Shown in pieces: positions 1-5,278 of a DNA stretch of 7,329 nt. Origin of the DNA: an uncultured Oscillospiraceae bacterium (GTDB lineage: Bacteria; Bacillota; Clostridia; Oscillospirales; Acutalibacteraceae); the NCBI GenBank assembly GCA_900548305.1, contig URJZ01000042.1, positions 1 to 7,329 on the forward strand, read 5' to 3'. Position 1 is the stretch's first letter. Every line of letters starts with the position of its first letter. A program made the position numbers and the translations under genes. Under the pieces are notes generated by a model that did no database searches, was not told the DNA's origin, and saw nothing but the letters and a program-made list of their open reading frames with translations.

Positions 1-1
1 T

Positions 2-115
2 TCATATATAGTACCTATATTTATTCTTCCCTTTGTAGGCTTTTTTGTAGGATTATACTTTTATGCTATCTTATCATCATTTGATAAAATTAATTTTGGC
101 TCAATATGCCAATAA
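2..115 (+). CDS. 3' end of a possible membrane protein gene (partial, runs off the left edge)
   Basis: Reading frame 2 is open from the left edge to a TAA at 113-115 and gives 37 residues. Residues 4-25 are almost wholly hydrophobic (VPIFILPFVGFFVGLYF is the core), followed by a short polar tail. That pattern fits the last transmembrane segment of an integral membrane protein. The stop lies 57 bases before cdaR on the same strand, so the two could share a transcript. The usual neighbour of cdaR is cdaA, but CdaA ends in a soluble cyclase domain, so this tail does not look like CdaA. Frames 1 and 3 close early. The fragment is too short to name a family, and a chance open frame in AT-rich DNA cannot be excluded. 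Confidence 0.35.
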   Translation, partial: SYIVPIFILPFVGFFVGLYFYAILSSFDKINFGSICQ

Positions 116-143
116 AAATACGGGAGAGACCAAATCAAAACGA

Positions 144-166
144 TTCCCCTCCATCAGAAAGGGGAA
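144..166 (+). promoter_or_regulatory. Hairpin enclosing the cdaR ribosome binding site
   Basis: TTCCCCT (144-150) is the exact reverse complement of AGGGGAA (160-166), with a 9-base loop. The right arm contains the AAAGGGG Shine-Dalgarno element of cdaR, whose ATG is at 173. If the hairpin forms in the mRNA it would hide the ribosome binding site. That it regulates cdaR is inference; only the complementarity is seen. Confidence 0.45.
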
Positions 167-172
167 AAAGAA

Positions 173-1456
173 ATGAGCAATCAACCGAAAACTCCCAAAA
201 AGAAAAAATCATTCGGTATTTCAAAATTATTTTATAACGACCGCTTTGTGTTGATTTTCTCCATTTTGGCAGCCATTGTTCTTTGGTTTATTATGGCTAC
301 CGTTAATACCAACGAACGTCCCAGAGTCATTTACGATGTGCCCATTGAAGTGACTCTACCGGACAGCGCTTTGGAACAAGGTTACAAAATTTACGGACAA
401 AACGAAGTAAAAGCGAGAGTTTCCGTAAAAGGTAACAGCCTGACGGTAAATCAAATTAAAAATTCGGATATTCAAGTGGTGGCGCAGGAAGTTTCATCCG
501 TTTCGGGCGCCGGAGAATATACATTTAATTTGGTGGCGGTGAAAAAAGGTCAACTGACCGATTATGAAGTGGTTTCCATTGACCCGGGTACTGTGGTGGT
601 GGAAGTAGATAAATCTAAAGAAATGACGCTGCCTATTGAAAGTAAAATCAATTATACCACAGATGAAAATCACTATATCTCAGCACCGGAACTGTCTACC
701 TCTTCGGTAAAACTGTCCGGTCCGGAAACGGTGCTGAATCAAGTTGCAAAAGCGGTTGTGGAATATGATGTAAAAGAATCCCTGCAGGAAACAAAAACAT
801 TTTCCGCAAAAATTCATTTGTATAGCAGTGAGGGTAACTTGATTGAAGATGACCGCATTACCATGTCTACAGACAGAGTGGACGTTACACTGACGGTATT
901 GAGCAGAAAAGAATTGCCGCTTACTTTTAAATATAAGAATCAGCCTTCTAATTTTGATATAGATAAGAGTAAAATAAAAATTACTCCCGAAACACTGGAT
1001 GTGGGCGCAACAGCTGATATGATAAACAATTTGTCAGAGATTAATTTGGGTGAATTAGATTTAAGCAAGTTAAGTCCTGATACCAGCACGTTTGTTATGG
1101 ATGTAATACTACCTGACGGTGTTAGAAACTTGAGCAATGTAACAACGGCAACGGTTGAATTTGACTTGTCGGATTTTACAACCAAGACCATAGATATCAG
1201 TAATTTTAATGTAAAGAATTTAGATCCATCCAAAACGGCAACGGTTACAACAAAATCTATGAGTGTGACGATTGTAGCCCCAAAAAGTGTGATAGACCAA
1301 ATTGAGGAAAATGATATTTCTGCCGATATTGATATGAGTTCCATTGATGTAACGGGTAGTACAGAAGTGCCTGTTACCATTACGGTGAATTCCGCTTCGG
1401 GAACAGCTTGGGCATACGGTTCTTATAAAGTTAATATTAATGTGAGAAAAGTGTAA
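173..1456 (+). CDS. cdaR: CdaR (YbbR-domain protein), regulator of diadenylate cyclase CdaA
   Basis: This 427-residue protein is a membrane-anchored YbbR/CdaR protein. In Bacillota, CdaR binds the membrane cyclase CdaA and adjusts c-di-AMP synthesis, which affects potassium balance and cell-wall homeostasis. The start has a short Lys-rich cytoplasmic tail (residues 8-12) and one transmembrane helix at about 24-44 (FVLIFSILAAIVLWF region). An Asn-Thr-rich exit and a long extracytoplasmic part follow. That part consists of about four beta-rich YbbR repeats, roughly 50-145, 150-240, 245-332 and 336-425. Repeat hallmarks such as VPIEVTLPD, a VKGN turn, LSGPETVLNQV and VTIVAPKSVIDQI are visible. 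Length is normal for the family. The ATG at 173 follows AAAGGGG by 8 bases. cdaA, the usual upstream partner, is not visible in the window. The gene ends at a strong terminator near 1600. Confidence 0.93.
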   Translation: MSNQPKTPKKKKSFGISKLFYNDRFVLIFSILAAIVLWFIMATVNTNERPRVIYDVPIEVTLPDSALEQGYKIYGQNEVKARVSVKGNSLTVNQIKNSDIQVVAQEVSSVSGAGEYTFNLVAVKKGQLTDYEVVSIDPGTVVVEVDKSKEMTLPIESKINYTTDENHYISAPELSTSSVKLSGPETVLNQVAKAVVEYDVKESLQETKTFSAKIHLYSSEGNLIEDDRITMSTDRVDVTLTVLSRKELPLTFKYKNQPSNFDIDKSKIKITPETLDVGATADMINNLSEINLGELDLSKLSPDTSTFVMDVILPDGVRNLSNVTTATVEFDLSDFTTKTIDISNFNVKNLDPSKTATVTTKSMSVTIVAPKSVIDQIEENDISADIDMSSIDVTGSTEVPVTITVNSASGTAWAYGSYKVNINVRKV

Positions 1457-1553
1457 AAGGCAATCTATATGCCAGTGATTGCAGATTGATTTTTGTTAAG
1501 GGTATACCTGAATATGTTCAAACGTGTAAACGGGTATGGCTAAATAAAAAGAG

Positions 1554-1602
1554 AAAACAACCTAAAAGCGAACGATAACATTTGCTCTTAGGTTGTTTTT
1601 TT
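1554..1602 (+). terminator. Intrinsic terminator downstream of cdaR
   Basis: AAAACAACCTAA (1554-1565) pairs perfectly with TTAGGTTGTTTT (1588-1599). After one mismatch a further 6 pairs continue inward around the loop CGATAACA. A T-tract runs to 1602. It lies about 100 bases after the cdaR stop. Because the stem is also preceded by A residues, it may work weakly on the other strand too. Confidence 0.9.
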
Positions 1603-1844
1603 ATTTGGAGAAAAGAGCGGTAGTGTTATGCTTTGCGTAATGCCCAAACACTGTATTTATAGGCTCTAAGTAATTTTGACACTAGGTGTGCGAGAGAAAG
1701 TTTAGGAGATTTCAAAGATACATGCAAAAGCGAGATTTTTAACCTGATTAGGATATGCTGCTTTGTCGCTAAAAAAACTATTTTGGTTTTCAAGTAGCAC
1801 TTTTCTTGTATTTACCGAAACAGATAACAATTTTTATGAAGAAC
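1603..1844. other. Gene-free intergenic stretch
   Basis: I see no open frame with a ribosome binding site, no RNA gene and no mobile-element end here. The only local structure is a modest inverted repeat, AGTGTT (about 1622-1627) with AACACT (about 1647-1652). It separates the plus-strand cdaR unit from the minus-strand tRNA unit; both are closed by their own terminators at its edges. Confidence 0.6.
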
Positions 1845-1890
1845 AAAAAACCGCGCAGAATAGCTAAAACGGCTAAACTACGCGGTTTTT
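1845..1890 (-). terminator. Intrinsic terminator of tRNA-Ala, possibly bidirectional
   Basis: AAAAACCGCG (1846-1855) is the exact reverse complement of CGCGGTTTTT (1881-1890). A small inner helix, TAGC/GCTA (1861-1864 with 1872-1875), lies within it. On the minus strand the stem begins 3 bases after the tRNA CCA end and closes with a run of six T (complement of 1845-1850), as expected for a tRNA terminator. The T run of the right arm on the plus strand means it could also stop plus-strand transcription. Confidence 0.88.
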
Positions 1891-1892
1891 AT

Positions 1893-1968
<76 letters not shown>

Positions 1969-2034
1969 ATAAAATATCTCAATAATAATATCACATTTTT
2001 TTGAAGAATGCAATAGTTTTTTGAGATATTTTAT
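1969..2034. repeat. Perfect 14-bp inverted repeat flanking the tRNA promoter
   Basis: ATAAAATATCTCAA (1969-1982) is the exact reverse complement of TTGAGATATTTTAT (2021-2034), with 38 bases between. The left arm begins at the base next to the tRNA 5' end, and the right arm ends 7 bases before the stop of the DUF1275 gene. It could be a terminator for that gene, a protein-binding dyad, or a remnant of a small element. It lacks the usual GC-rich stem and following T-tract of a minus-strand terminator. Confidence 0.8.
1985..2013 (-). promoter_or_regulatory. Sigma-70/SigA-type promoter of tRNA-Ala
   Basis: On the minus strand, TTGCAT (2013-2008) and TATTAT (1990-1985) are separated by exactly 17 bases. 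The -10 box matches the consensus at 5 of 6 positions and the -35 box at 4 of 6. The predicted start near 1978 leaves a leader of about 10 bases before the mature tRNA. The whole promoter lies in the loop of the inverted repeat 1969-2034. Confidence 0.65.
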
Positions 2035-2041
2035 TTTATCA

Positions 2042-2740
2042 TTATGTAACTTCCAAATCAATGGGTTTACGGAAGAATAAAAATGAAATGATAAAGTAGT
2101 AAATACATAACCCAACATAAAGTAGCGACAGAATCATATAAACATGTTCACGAACATGTAAAAATAAATAGCCACCTAACAGTACGCCTAGGAAAAAGAT
2201 AATAATGTTTACAACATTCAATATAAATTTAACCAGATATTCTTTATGCTTCCTACACAATCTTCCAAAATAAACACCGGCATCGGTAAAACAACCTGAT
2301 ACGTGGCTAGCTCTTAATTTTAATCTGTTATGGGTCAAAAATCCATTTTGTAATCCTGCAAAAAAAGCACAATAATAATTCAAATATTGTGAATCATGTA
2401 AGAGTACTTCCAATATCCACAATCCTAAACCACATACCAACAATATGCAGCCAAAAGATATTTTTAACACAAAAAAATCTTCATGATTGATAAGTCCCGC
2501 AATAAAAGCACCAAAGAAAAATGAAAGTACAATAGCAATCAATGAGATGCAGGAGTGAAAATCTTGTGATAAAATCGATAGCGCAATCTTACTTAAATTT
2601 CCTGTTTGGTGTGTGCCACCAAAATCAAATCTCAAAAAAATAGTGGCATTAATAAATCCACATAACAGCGTCATACCAAAAGCTAAAATACGGATAAATA
2701 AAAAATGATTCTCCCTAAATTGCCGAAATGGCGTGTTCAC
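2042..2740 (-). CDS. YoaK-like DUF1275 family membrane protein
   Basis: This 232-residue integral membrane protein belongs to the YoaK/DUF1275 family. The biochemical function of that family is not established. Visible family features are the first helix with GFINATIFLRF (28-38), the GGTHQTGNLSKIAL segment (41-54), and the conserved loop AFFAGLQNGFLTHNRLKLRA followed by SHVSGCFTDAG (125-155). About six membrane segments are apparent, near 13-36, 62-84, 91-113, 120-138, 170-194 and 197-223. The start is a GTG at 2740-2738, supported by AAGGGAG 8 bases upstream on the minus strand (2755-2749). A promoter lies at 2812-2840. It is transcribed toward the tRNA-Ala gene, with 73 bases between them. 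Nothing suggests truncation. Confidence 0.85.
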   Translation of the reverse strand: MNTPFRQFRENHFLFIRILAFGMTLLCGFINATIFLRFDFGGTHQTGNLSKIALSILSQDFHSCISLIAIVLSFFFGAFIAGLINHEDFFVLKISFGCILLVCGLGLWILEVLLHDSQYLNYYCAFFAGLQNGFLTHNRLKLRASHVSGCFTDAGVYFGRLCRKHKEYLVKFILNVVNIIIFFLGVLLGGYLFLHVREHVYMILSLLYVGLCIYYFIISFLFFRKPIDLEVT

Positions 2741-2811
2741 AGCAATGACTCCCTTTAAAAAATAATATTATTGTAAAAATAAAAAGACGGTCTCCCTCCG
2801 ACCTATTTTAT

Positions 2812-2840
2812 ATATTAGCACAGTATCATATTTTATTCAA
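2812..2840 (-). promoter_or_regulatory. Putative promoter of the DUF1275 gene
   Basis: On the minus strand, TTGAAT (2840-2835) and TAATAT (2817-2812) are 17 bases apart, each matching the consensus at 4 of 6 positions. The predicted start is near 2805, giving a leader of about 65 bases. That leader opens with a short GGTC/GACC hairpin (2800-2803 with 2789-2792) followed by a T-rich stretch, which might attenuate transcription. Confidence 0.5.
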
Positions 2841-2857
2841 ATGTTATCATACTTCTA

Positions 2858-2878
2858 TACTATGCTATCTGCATAGTA
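2858..2878. promoter_or_regulatory. Perfect 8-bp dyad upstream of the DUF1275 promoter
   Basis: TACTATGC (2858-2865) and GCATAGTA (2871-2878) form a perfect inverted repeat around TATCT. It sits 17 bases upstream of the predicted -35 box of the minus-strand DUF1275 gene. That is a usual place for an activator or regulator site. The binding protein is unknown. Confidence 0.5.
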
Positions 2879-3108
2879 ACCAACAGATTTCATCCTACTT
2901 TATATCAAATTAATACAAAATATCATTCGTTATTCGATAAAACCCAATGATTCAATCAAAAAAGACCAACAACAAACCTAAAATTTCATCCCGAGTTTTT
3001 TCTTTTTATATTAAGTAATAGGGCAATTTCACTGCATTAGCGAGGCGATAGCTGCTTAGATATAGGGGCAACTTTTTTGCTGAAAATCATAGAATATTAT
3101 GAAAATTA
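2879..3108. other. AT-rich intergenic stretch between divergent units
   Basis: This stretch separates the leftward DUF1275 gene from the rightward hicAB pair. I find no supported gene. A near direct repeat, TAGGGCAA and TAGGGGCAA, occurs about 50 bases apart around 3018 and 3063. TATTAT at 3095-3100 could be a -10 box for a transcript reading through the palindrome at 3110-3133, but no good -35 box is spaced to it. Confidence 0.5.
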
Positions 3109-3133
3109 TTGACACGTGTTAAAACATGTGTCA
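3109..3133 (+). promoter_or_regulatory. Palindromic operator candidate with -35 box upstream of hicA
   Basis: TGACACGTGTT (3110-3120) and AACATGTGTCA (3123-3133) are inverted copies around a central AA, with one mismatched pair in 11. The left arm overlaps a perfect -35 hexamer TTGACA (3109-3114). HicB antitoxins with a ribbon-helix-helix domain are known to repress their own operon through palindromes of this kind, so this is the best candidate operator. The matching -10 box is unclear: 17 bases on lies CATGCT, while TACAAT (3141-3146) fits the consensus but would start transcription inside the ribosome binding site. Confidence 0.6.
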
Positions 3134-3161
3134 TGCTGTATACAATGAAAGGGGAATGATT

Positions 3162-3359
3162 TTGAAAAATGATTCTTCAAAGGATGTTATAAAAATCTTG
3201 AAAGATAACGGTTGGTTTGAGATTTCTTGTGTAAGAGACTCTCATCAATTCAAACACCCGGCCAAACAGGGGAAATTTACTATCACACGTTCTGTTAAAG
3301 ACATTCCGATGAAAACCATGCAAAGCATATCAAAACAATCTGGTGTTACTTTCCCGTAA
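3162..3359 (+). CDS. hicA: HicA family toxin (YcfA-like mRNA interferase)
   Basis: This 65-residue small basic protein has the HicA double-stranded-RNA-binding-like fold pattern. HicA cleaves mRNA and tmRNA and halts translation until HicB neutralises it. The order matches the family: helix SKDVIKILKDNGW (6-18), a strand, the catalytic-histidine segment DSHQFKHP (26-33), a strand GKFTIT, then KDIPMKTMQSISKQSGV (46-62). His28 aligns with the catalytic His of the usual GSxH motif, although the Gly-Ser is replaced by Arg-Asp. The TTG at 3162 is chosen because AAAGGGG (3148-3154) is 7 bases upstream. The in-frame ATG at 3156 is 1 base after the Shine-Dalgarno, and the ATG at 3126 lies inside the palindrome and adds residues unlike the family. 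hicB follows after 38 bases. Confidence 0.85.
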   Translation: MKNDSSKDVIKILKDNGWFEISCVRDSHQFKHPAKQGKFTITRSVKDIPMKTMQSISKQSGVTFP

Positions 3360-3397
3360 CATTGTGTTTTCTGCGACTGAAAATAGGAGATAATTTC

Positions 3398-3796
3398 ATG
3401 GAAGATATTTATACGTTTATAGCATTGATCGAACCGTTAGATGACGGAGTTTATATTGAATTTCCAGATTTGCCGGGATGTTTACCATGCGCTGAAAATA
3501 TAGAGAAAGCAGCGGAGAATGCAAAAGAAGCGTTAGGTTTGCACTTATATGGTATGGAGCAGGATAAAGATAATATTCCGGAGCCTACTCCACTAGATAT
3601 GATAAATATAGAAAAAGGACAAATTCCTTTGCTTGTAAGCGTGCATATGCCACTGGTTCGCGCAAAGGTTAAAAACATTTCGGTGAATAAAACGGTGACG
3701 CTGCCCGCGTGGCTAAATTGTGTTGCGGAAAGTGAGGGAATCAACTTTTCAAAAGTGCTGCAAAAAGCCTTAAAAGAAATGTTATATTTGCAGTAA
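3398..3796 (+). CDS. hicB: HicB family antitoxin
   Basis: This 132-residue antitoxin is the partner of the toxin just upstream. Residues 1-65 form the partial RNase H-like HicB domain, with the hallmark GVYIEFPDLPGC (17-28) and helix NIEKAAENAKEALGLHLYGM (34-53), then PEPTPL. Residues 95-130 (NKTVTLPAWL...GINFSKVLQKALKEML) form a ribbon-helix-helix DNA-binding domain. HicB is therefore expected both to bind HicA and to repress the operon, probably at the palindrome 3110-3133. The ATG at 3398 is chosen because AGGAG (3385-3389) lies 8 bases upstream; a longer frame from a TTG at 3362 has no such site. Toxin-first order is usual for hicAB. Confidence 0.9.
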   Translation: MEDIYTFIALIEPLDDGVYIEFPDLPGCLPCAENIEKAAENAKEALGLHLYGMEQDKDNIPEPTPLDMINIEKGQIPLLVSVHMPLVRAKVKNISVNKTVTLPAWLNCVAESEGINFSKVLQKALKEMLYLQ

Positions 3797-3964
3797 CTCG
3801 CTTAATTGACAGGCAAGGGCTGTTTTGTTGCTACGATGTGTATTTTTTATTTGATGACAGTAAACAACGACATTGCAAAAAGCTTGTTGTCCCAATTTGC
3901 TTGTTCTGTTTCAGTAAATATCTTGACCTATGTAAAAATTAATTGCGAAAGGGATCAACCATCT

Positions 3965-4726
3965 ATGAAAATCATAATTTCTCCGGCGAAGAAAATGAAT
4001 CAAGATGCAGATAGCTTTGATTGTCATGGATTGCCGCAGTTACTGCCTCAAACTCAGCGGCTCTATCAACAGTTGTGCAGCATGTCTTACACAGAATTAA
4101 AACGCTTATGGTGCTGTAATGACCAAATTGCAACACTCAATTACGAACGATTACAAAAAATGGATTTGCACCGCAATCTGACACCTGCCGTTATATCATA
4201 CGAAGGGATTCAGTACCGCTATTTGGCACCGAGTGTACTTACAGATAAAGAACTTGCCTACTTGGAAGAAAATCTTCGTATATTATCCGGCTTTTACGGT
4301 ATCCTGCGTCCGTTTGACGGAGTGACACCGTATCGGCTGGAGATGCAGGCAAAGTTATCTGTTGATGGCTGTCGTAATCTCTATGAATTCTGGGGAGATA
4401 CGATTGCACAATCTCTCTTTTCAGAAACCGATACGATTGTGAATTTGGCATCGAAAGAATACAGTCGATGTATTTCCAACTATCTGCCGAAGCATATCAA
4501 ATTTCTAACCTGTATTTTCGGCGAGCTGCAAGAGGATAAAGTAGTTGAAAAAGGCACAAAATGTAAAATGATGCGTGGTGAAATGGTACGATACATGGCT
4601 GAAAAACAGATAAAGCATTTCAAAGAGTTACAAGCCTTTGAACGGCTGGGCTATCGCTTTTCTCCGCAGCGTTCGGATGAGACAACCTATGTTTTTTTGA
4701 AGCATAACCAAACCGACGATATTTGA
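3965..4726 (+). CDS. yaaA: YaaA (DUF328/UPF0246), peroxide stress response protein
   Basis: This 253-residue protein is close to the usual family length; E. coli YaaA is about 258. In E. coli, YaaA lowers intracellular unincorporated iron during hydrogen peroxide stress and binds DNA; the role here is inferred from the family. Conserved blocks run the full length: MKIIISPAKKMN (1-12), the central LSGFYGILRPFDGVTPYRLEM, LYEFWGD, NLASKEYSR, and near the end MRGEMVRYMAEKQIK and ERLGYRFSPQRSDETTYVF. The ATG at 3965 begins exactly at the family N terminus. AAAGGG lies about 11 bases upstream, slightly far. The frame is open further upstream to 3806, but those residues do not resemble the family. 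It follows hicB by 168 bases with no clear terminator or strong promoter between, so co-transcription is possible. Confidence 0.92.
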   Translation: MKIIISPAKKMNQDADSFDCHGLPQLLPQTQRLYQQLCSMSYTELKRLWCCNDQIATLNYERLQKMDLHRNLTPAVISYEGIQYRYLAPSVLTDKELAYLEENLRILSGFYGILRPFDGVTPYRLEMQAKLSVDGCRNLYEFWGDTIAQSLFSETDTIVNLASKEYSRCISNYLPKHIKFLTCIFGELQEDKVVEKGTKCKMMRGEMVRYMAEKQIKHFKELQAFERLGYRFSPQRSDETTYVFLKHNQTDDI

Positions 4727-4906
4727 ACCATAGGAATCTGCTCTCCCGAATATCCACATATCGCGCCGAATGCAATTTCTTTCAACGAGGGCCGTCATCG
4801 TGAACGGGAGAGATACCTGTTCCGAACCACCCTACAATAACCTCAAAAGGACAAAAAGGGATATCGAAGGCGAGAAAAGGAAAAAAGAAAAGAGAGAAAG
4901 GAAAGC

Positions 4907-4927
4907 GACCCGAAAGGGTCTTTTTTT
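4907..4927 (+). terminator. Intrinsic terminator with GAAA tetraloop
   Basis: GACCC (4907-4911) and GGGTC (4916-4920) enclose the stable tetraloop GAAA and are followed at once by seven T (4921-4927). It lies 180 bases after the yaaA stop and could end either the yaaA message or a small RNA starting near 4730. Confidence 0.8.
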
Positions 4928-4933
4928 ATTGCA

Positions 4934-4960
4934 AACACGGGGAAAACCACTCCCCGTGTT
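4934..4960. repeat. 9-bp perfect hairpin without T-tract
   Basis: AACACGGGG (4934-4942) and CCCCGTGTT (4952-4960) form a perfect GC-rich stem with a 9-base loop. No T run follows on either strand, so it is not a normal terminator. It starts only 7 bases after the T-tract of the preceding terminator. Confidence 0.75.
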
Positions 4961-5120
4961 GTCGGACGAACCCTCAAAATTAGCGGTAAAATTCCGGTTC
5001 GGCGGCAGAAAAAGGATAATCCGGTTTGTCTCGGGGACGATTAGGGATGATGCTGGGAGGCAACACCCAAAGGCTCCCAACAAGGTACCAAAAGTTCACT
5101 TGAGACGAAAATATAACGCA

Positions 5121-5154
5121 GTGCAGAGTGGAAAGACTCTGCGCTTTTCTTTTT
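5121..5154 (+). terminator. Intrinsic terminator before the phage module
   Basis: GTGCAGAGT (5121-5129) pairs with ACTCTGCGC (5136-5144), with one G-T wobble, around the loop GGAAAG. TTTTCTTTTT (5145-5154) follows. It would stop plus-strand transcription 125 bases before the tape measure fragment, which then needs its own promoter; I see no good one between 5155 and 5278. Confidence 0.85.
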
Positions 5155-5278
5155 CAAAACTGCGGGAATGGTTGTTGGTTTGTTTTGTAGGAAGGGTAAG
5201 CGAAACGGGAGTTTCGGTACAGATTGCAAAACGGCAAATATGTATTGCATCGCGTAGGCAACGGCATCAGAGTATTGG

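Larger units (their letters stand above)
4741..5154 (+). other. Hairpin-rich non-coding region, candidate structured RNA(s)
   Basis: Between yaaA and the phage genes lies a stretch with no convincing gene but many inverted repeats on the plus strand. CTCTCCCG (4741-4748) pairs with CGGGAGAG (4805-4812) as a possible closing helix. CGAACC (4967-4972) pairs with GGTTCG (4996-5001), and TGGGAG (5054-5059) with CTCCCA (5074-5079). AACACGGGG (4934-4942) pairs with CCCCGTGTT (4952-4960). A long polypurine tract occupies about 4856-4905. Two terminators (4907-4927 and 5121-5154) divide it into two possible transcripts of about 190 and 220 nt. Long open frames on both strands here lack ribosome binding sites. 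It could be one or two small RNAs, part of a large phage-associated RNA, or degraded sequence. Confidence 0.45.

Noticed and set aside
940..1380. Minus-strand open frame of 146 residues
   Set aside because: Antisense shadow inside cdaR, without start signals.
1461..1488. Hairpin CAATCT/AGATTG just after the cdaR stop
   Set aside because: The stem is only 6 pairs, competes with an overlapping GCAATC/GATTGC pairing, and a much stronger terminator follows at 1554.
3126..3161. N-terminal extension of hicA from the ATG at 3126
   Set aside because: It has no ribosome binding site, lies in the palindrome, and the extra residues do not match HicA N termini.
4790..4830. Resemblance to the 5S rRNA segment around GATAC-CTGTTCC-GAAC
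   Set aside because: Only scattered short matches, with the rest of the 5S sequence and its helices missing.
4934..4960. Second terminator candidate
   Set aside because: The stem is strong but no T-tract follows on either strand; kept only as a hairpin.
4727..5278. Possible insertion sequence or MITE with terminal inverted repeats
   Set aside because: I compared the ends of the region and found no matching inverted ends or convincing target duplication; only short shared words such as GATAT.
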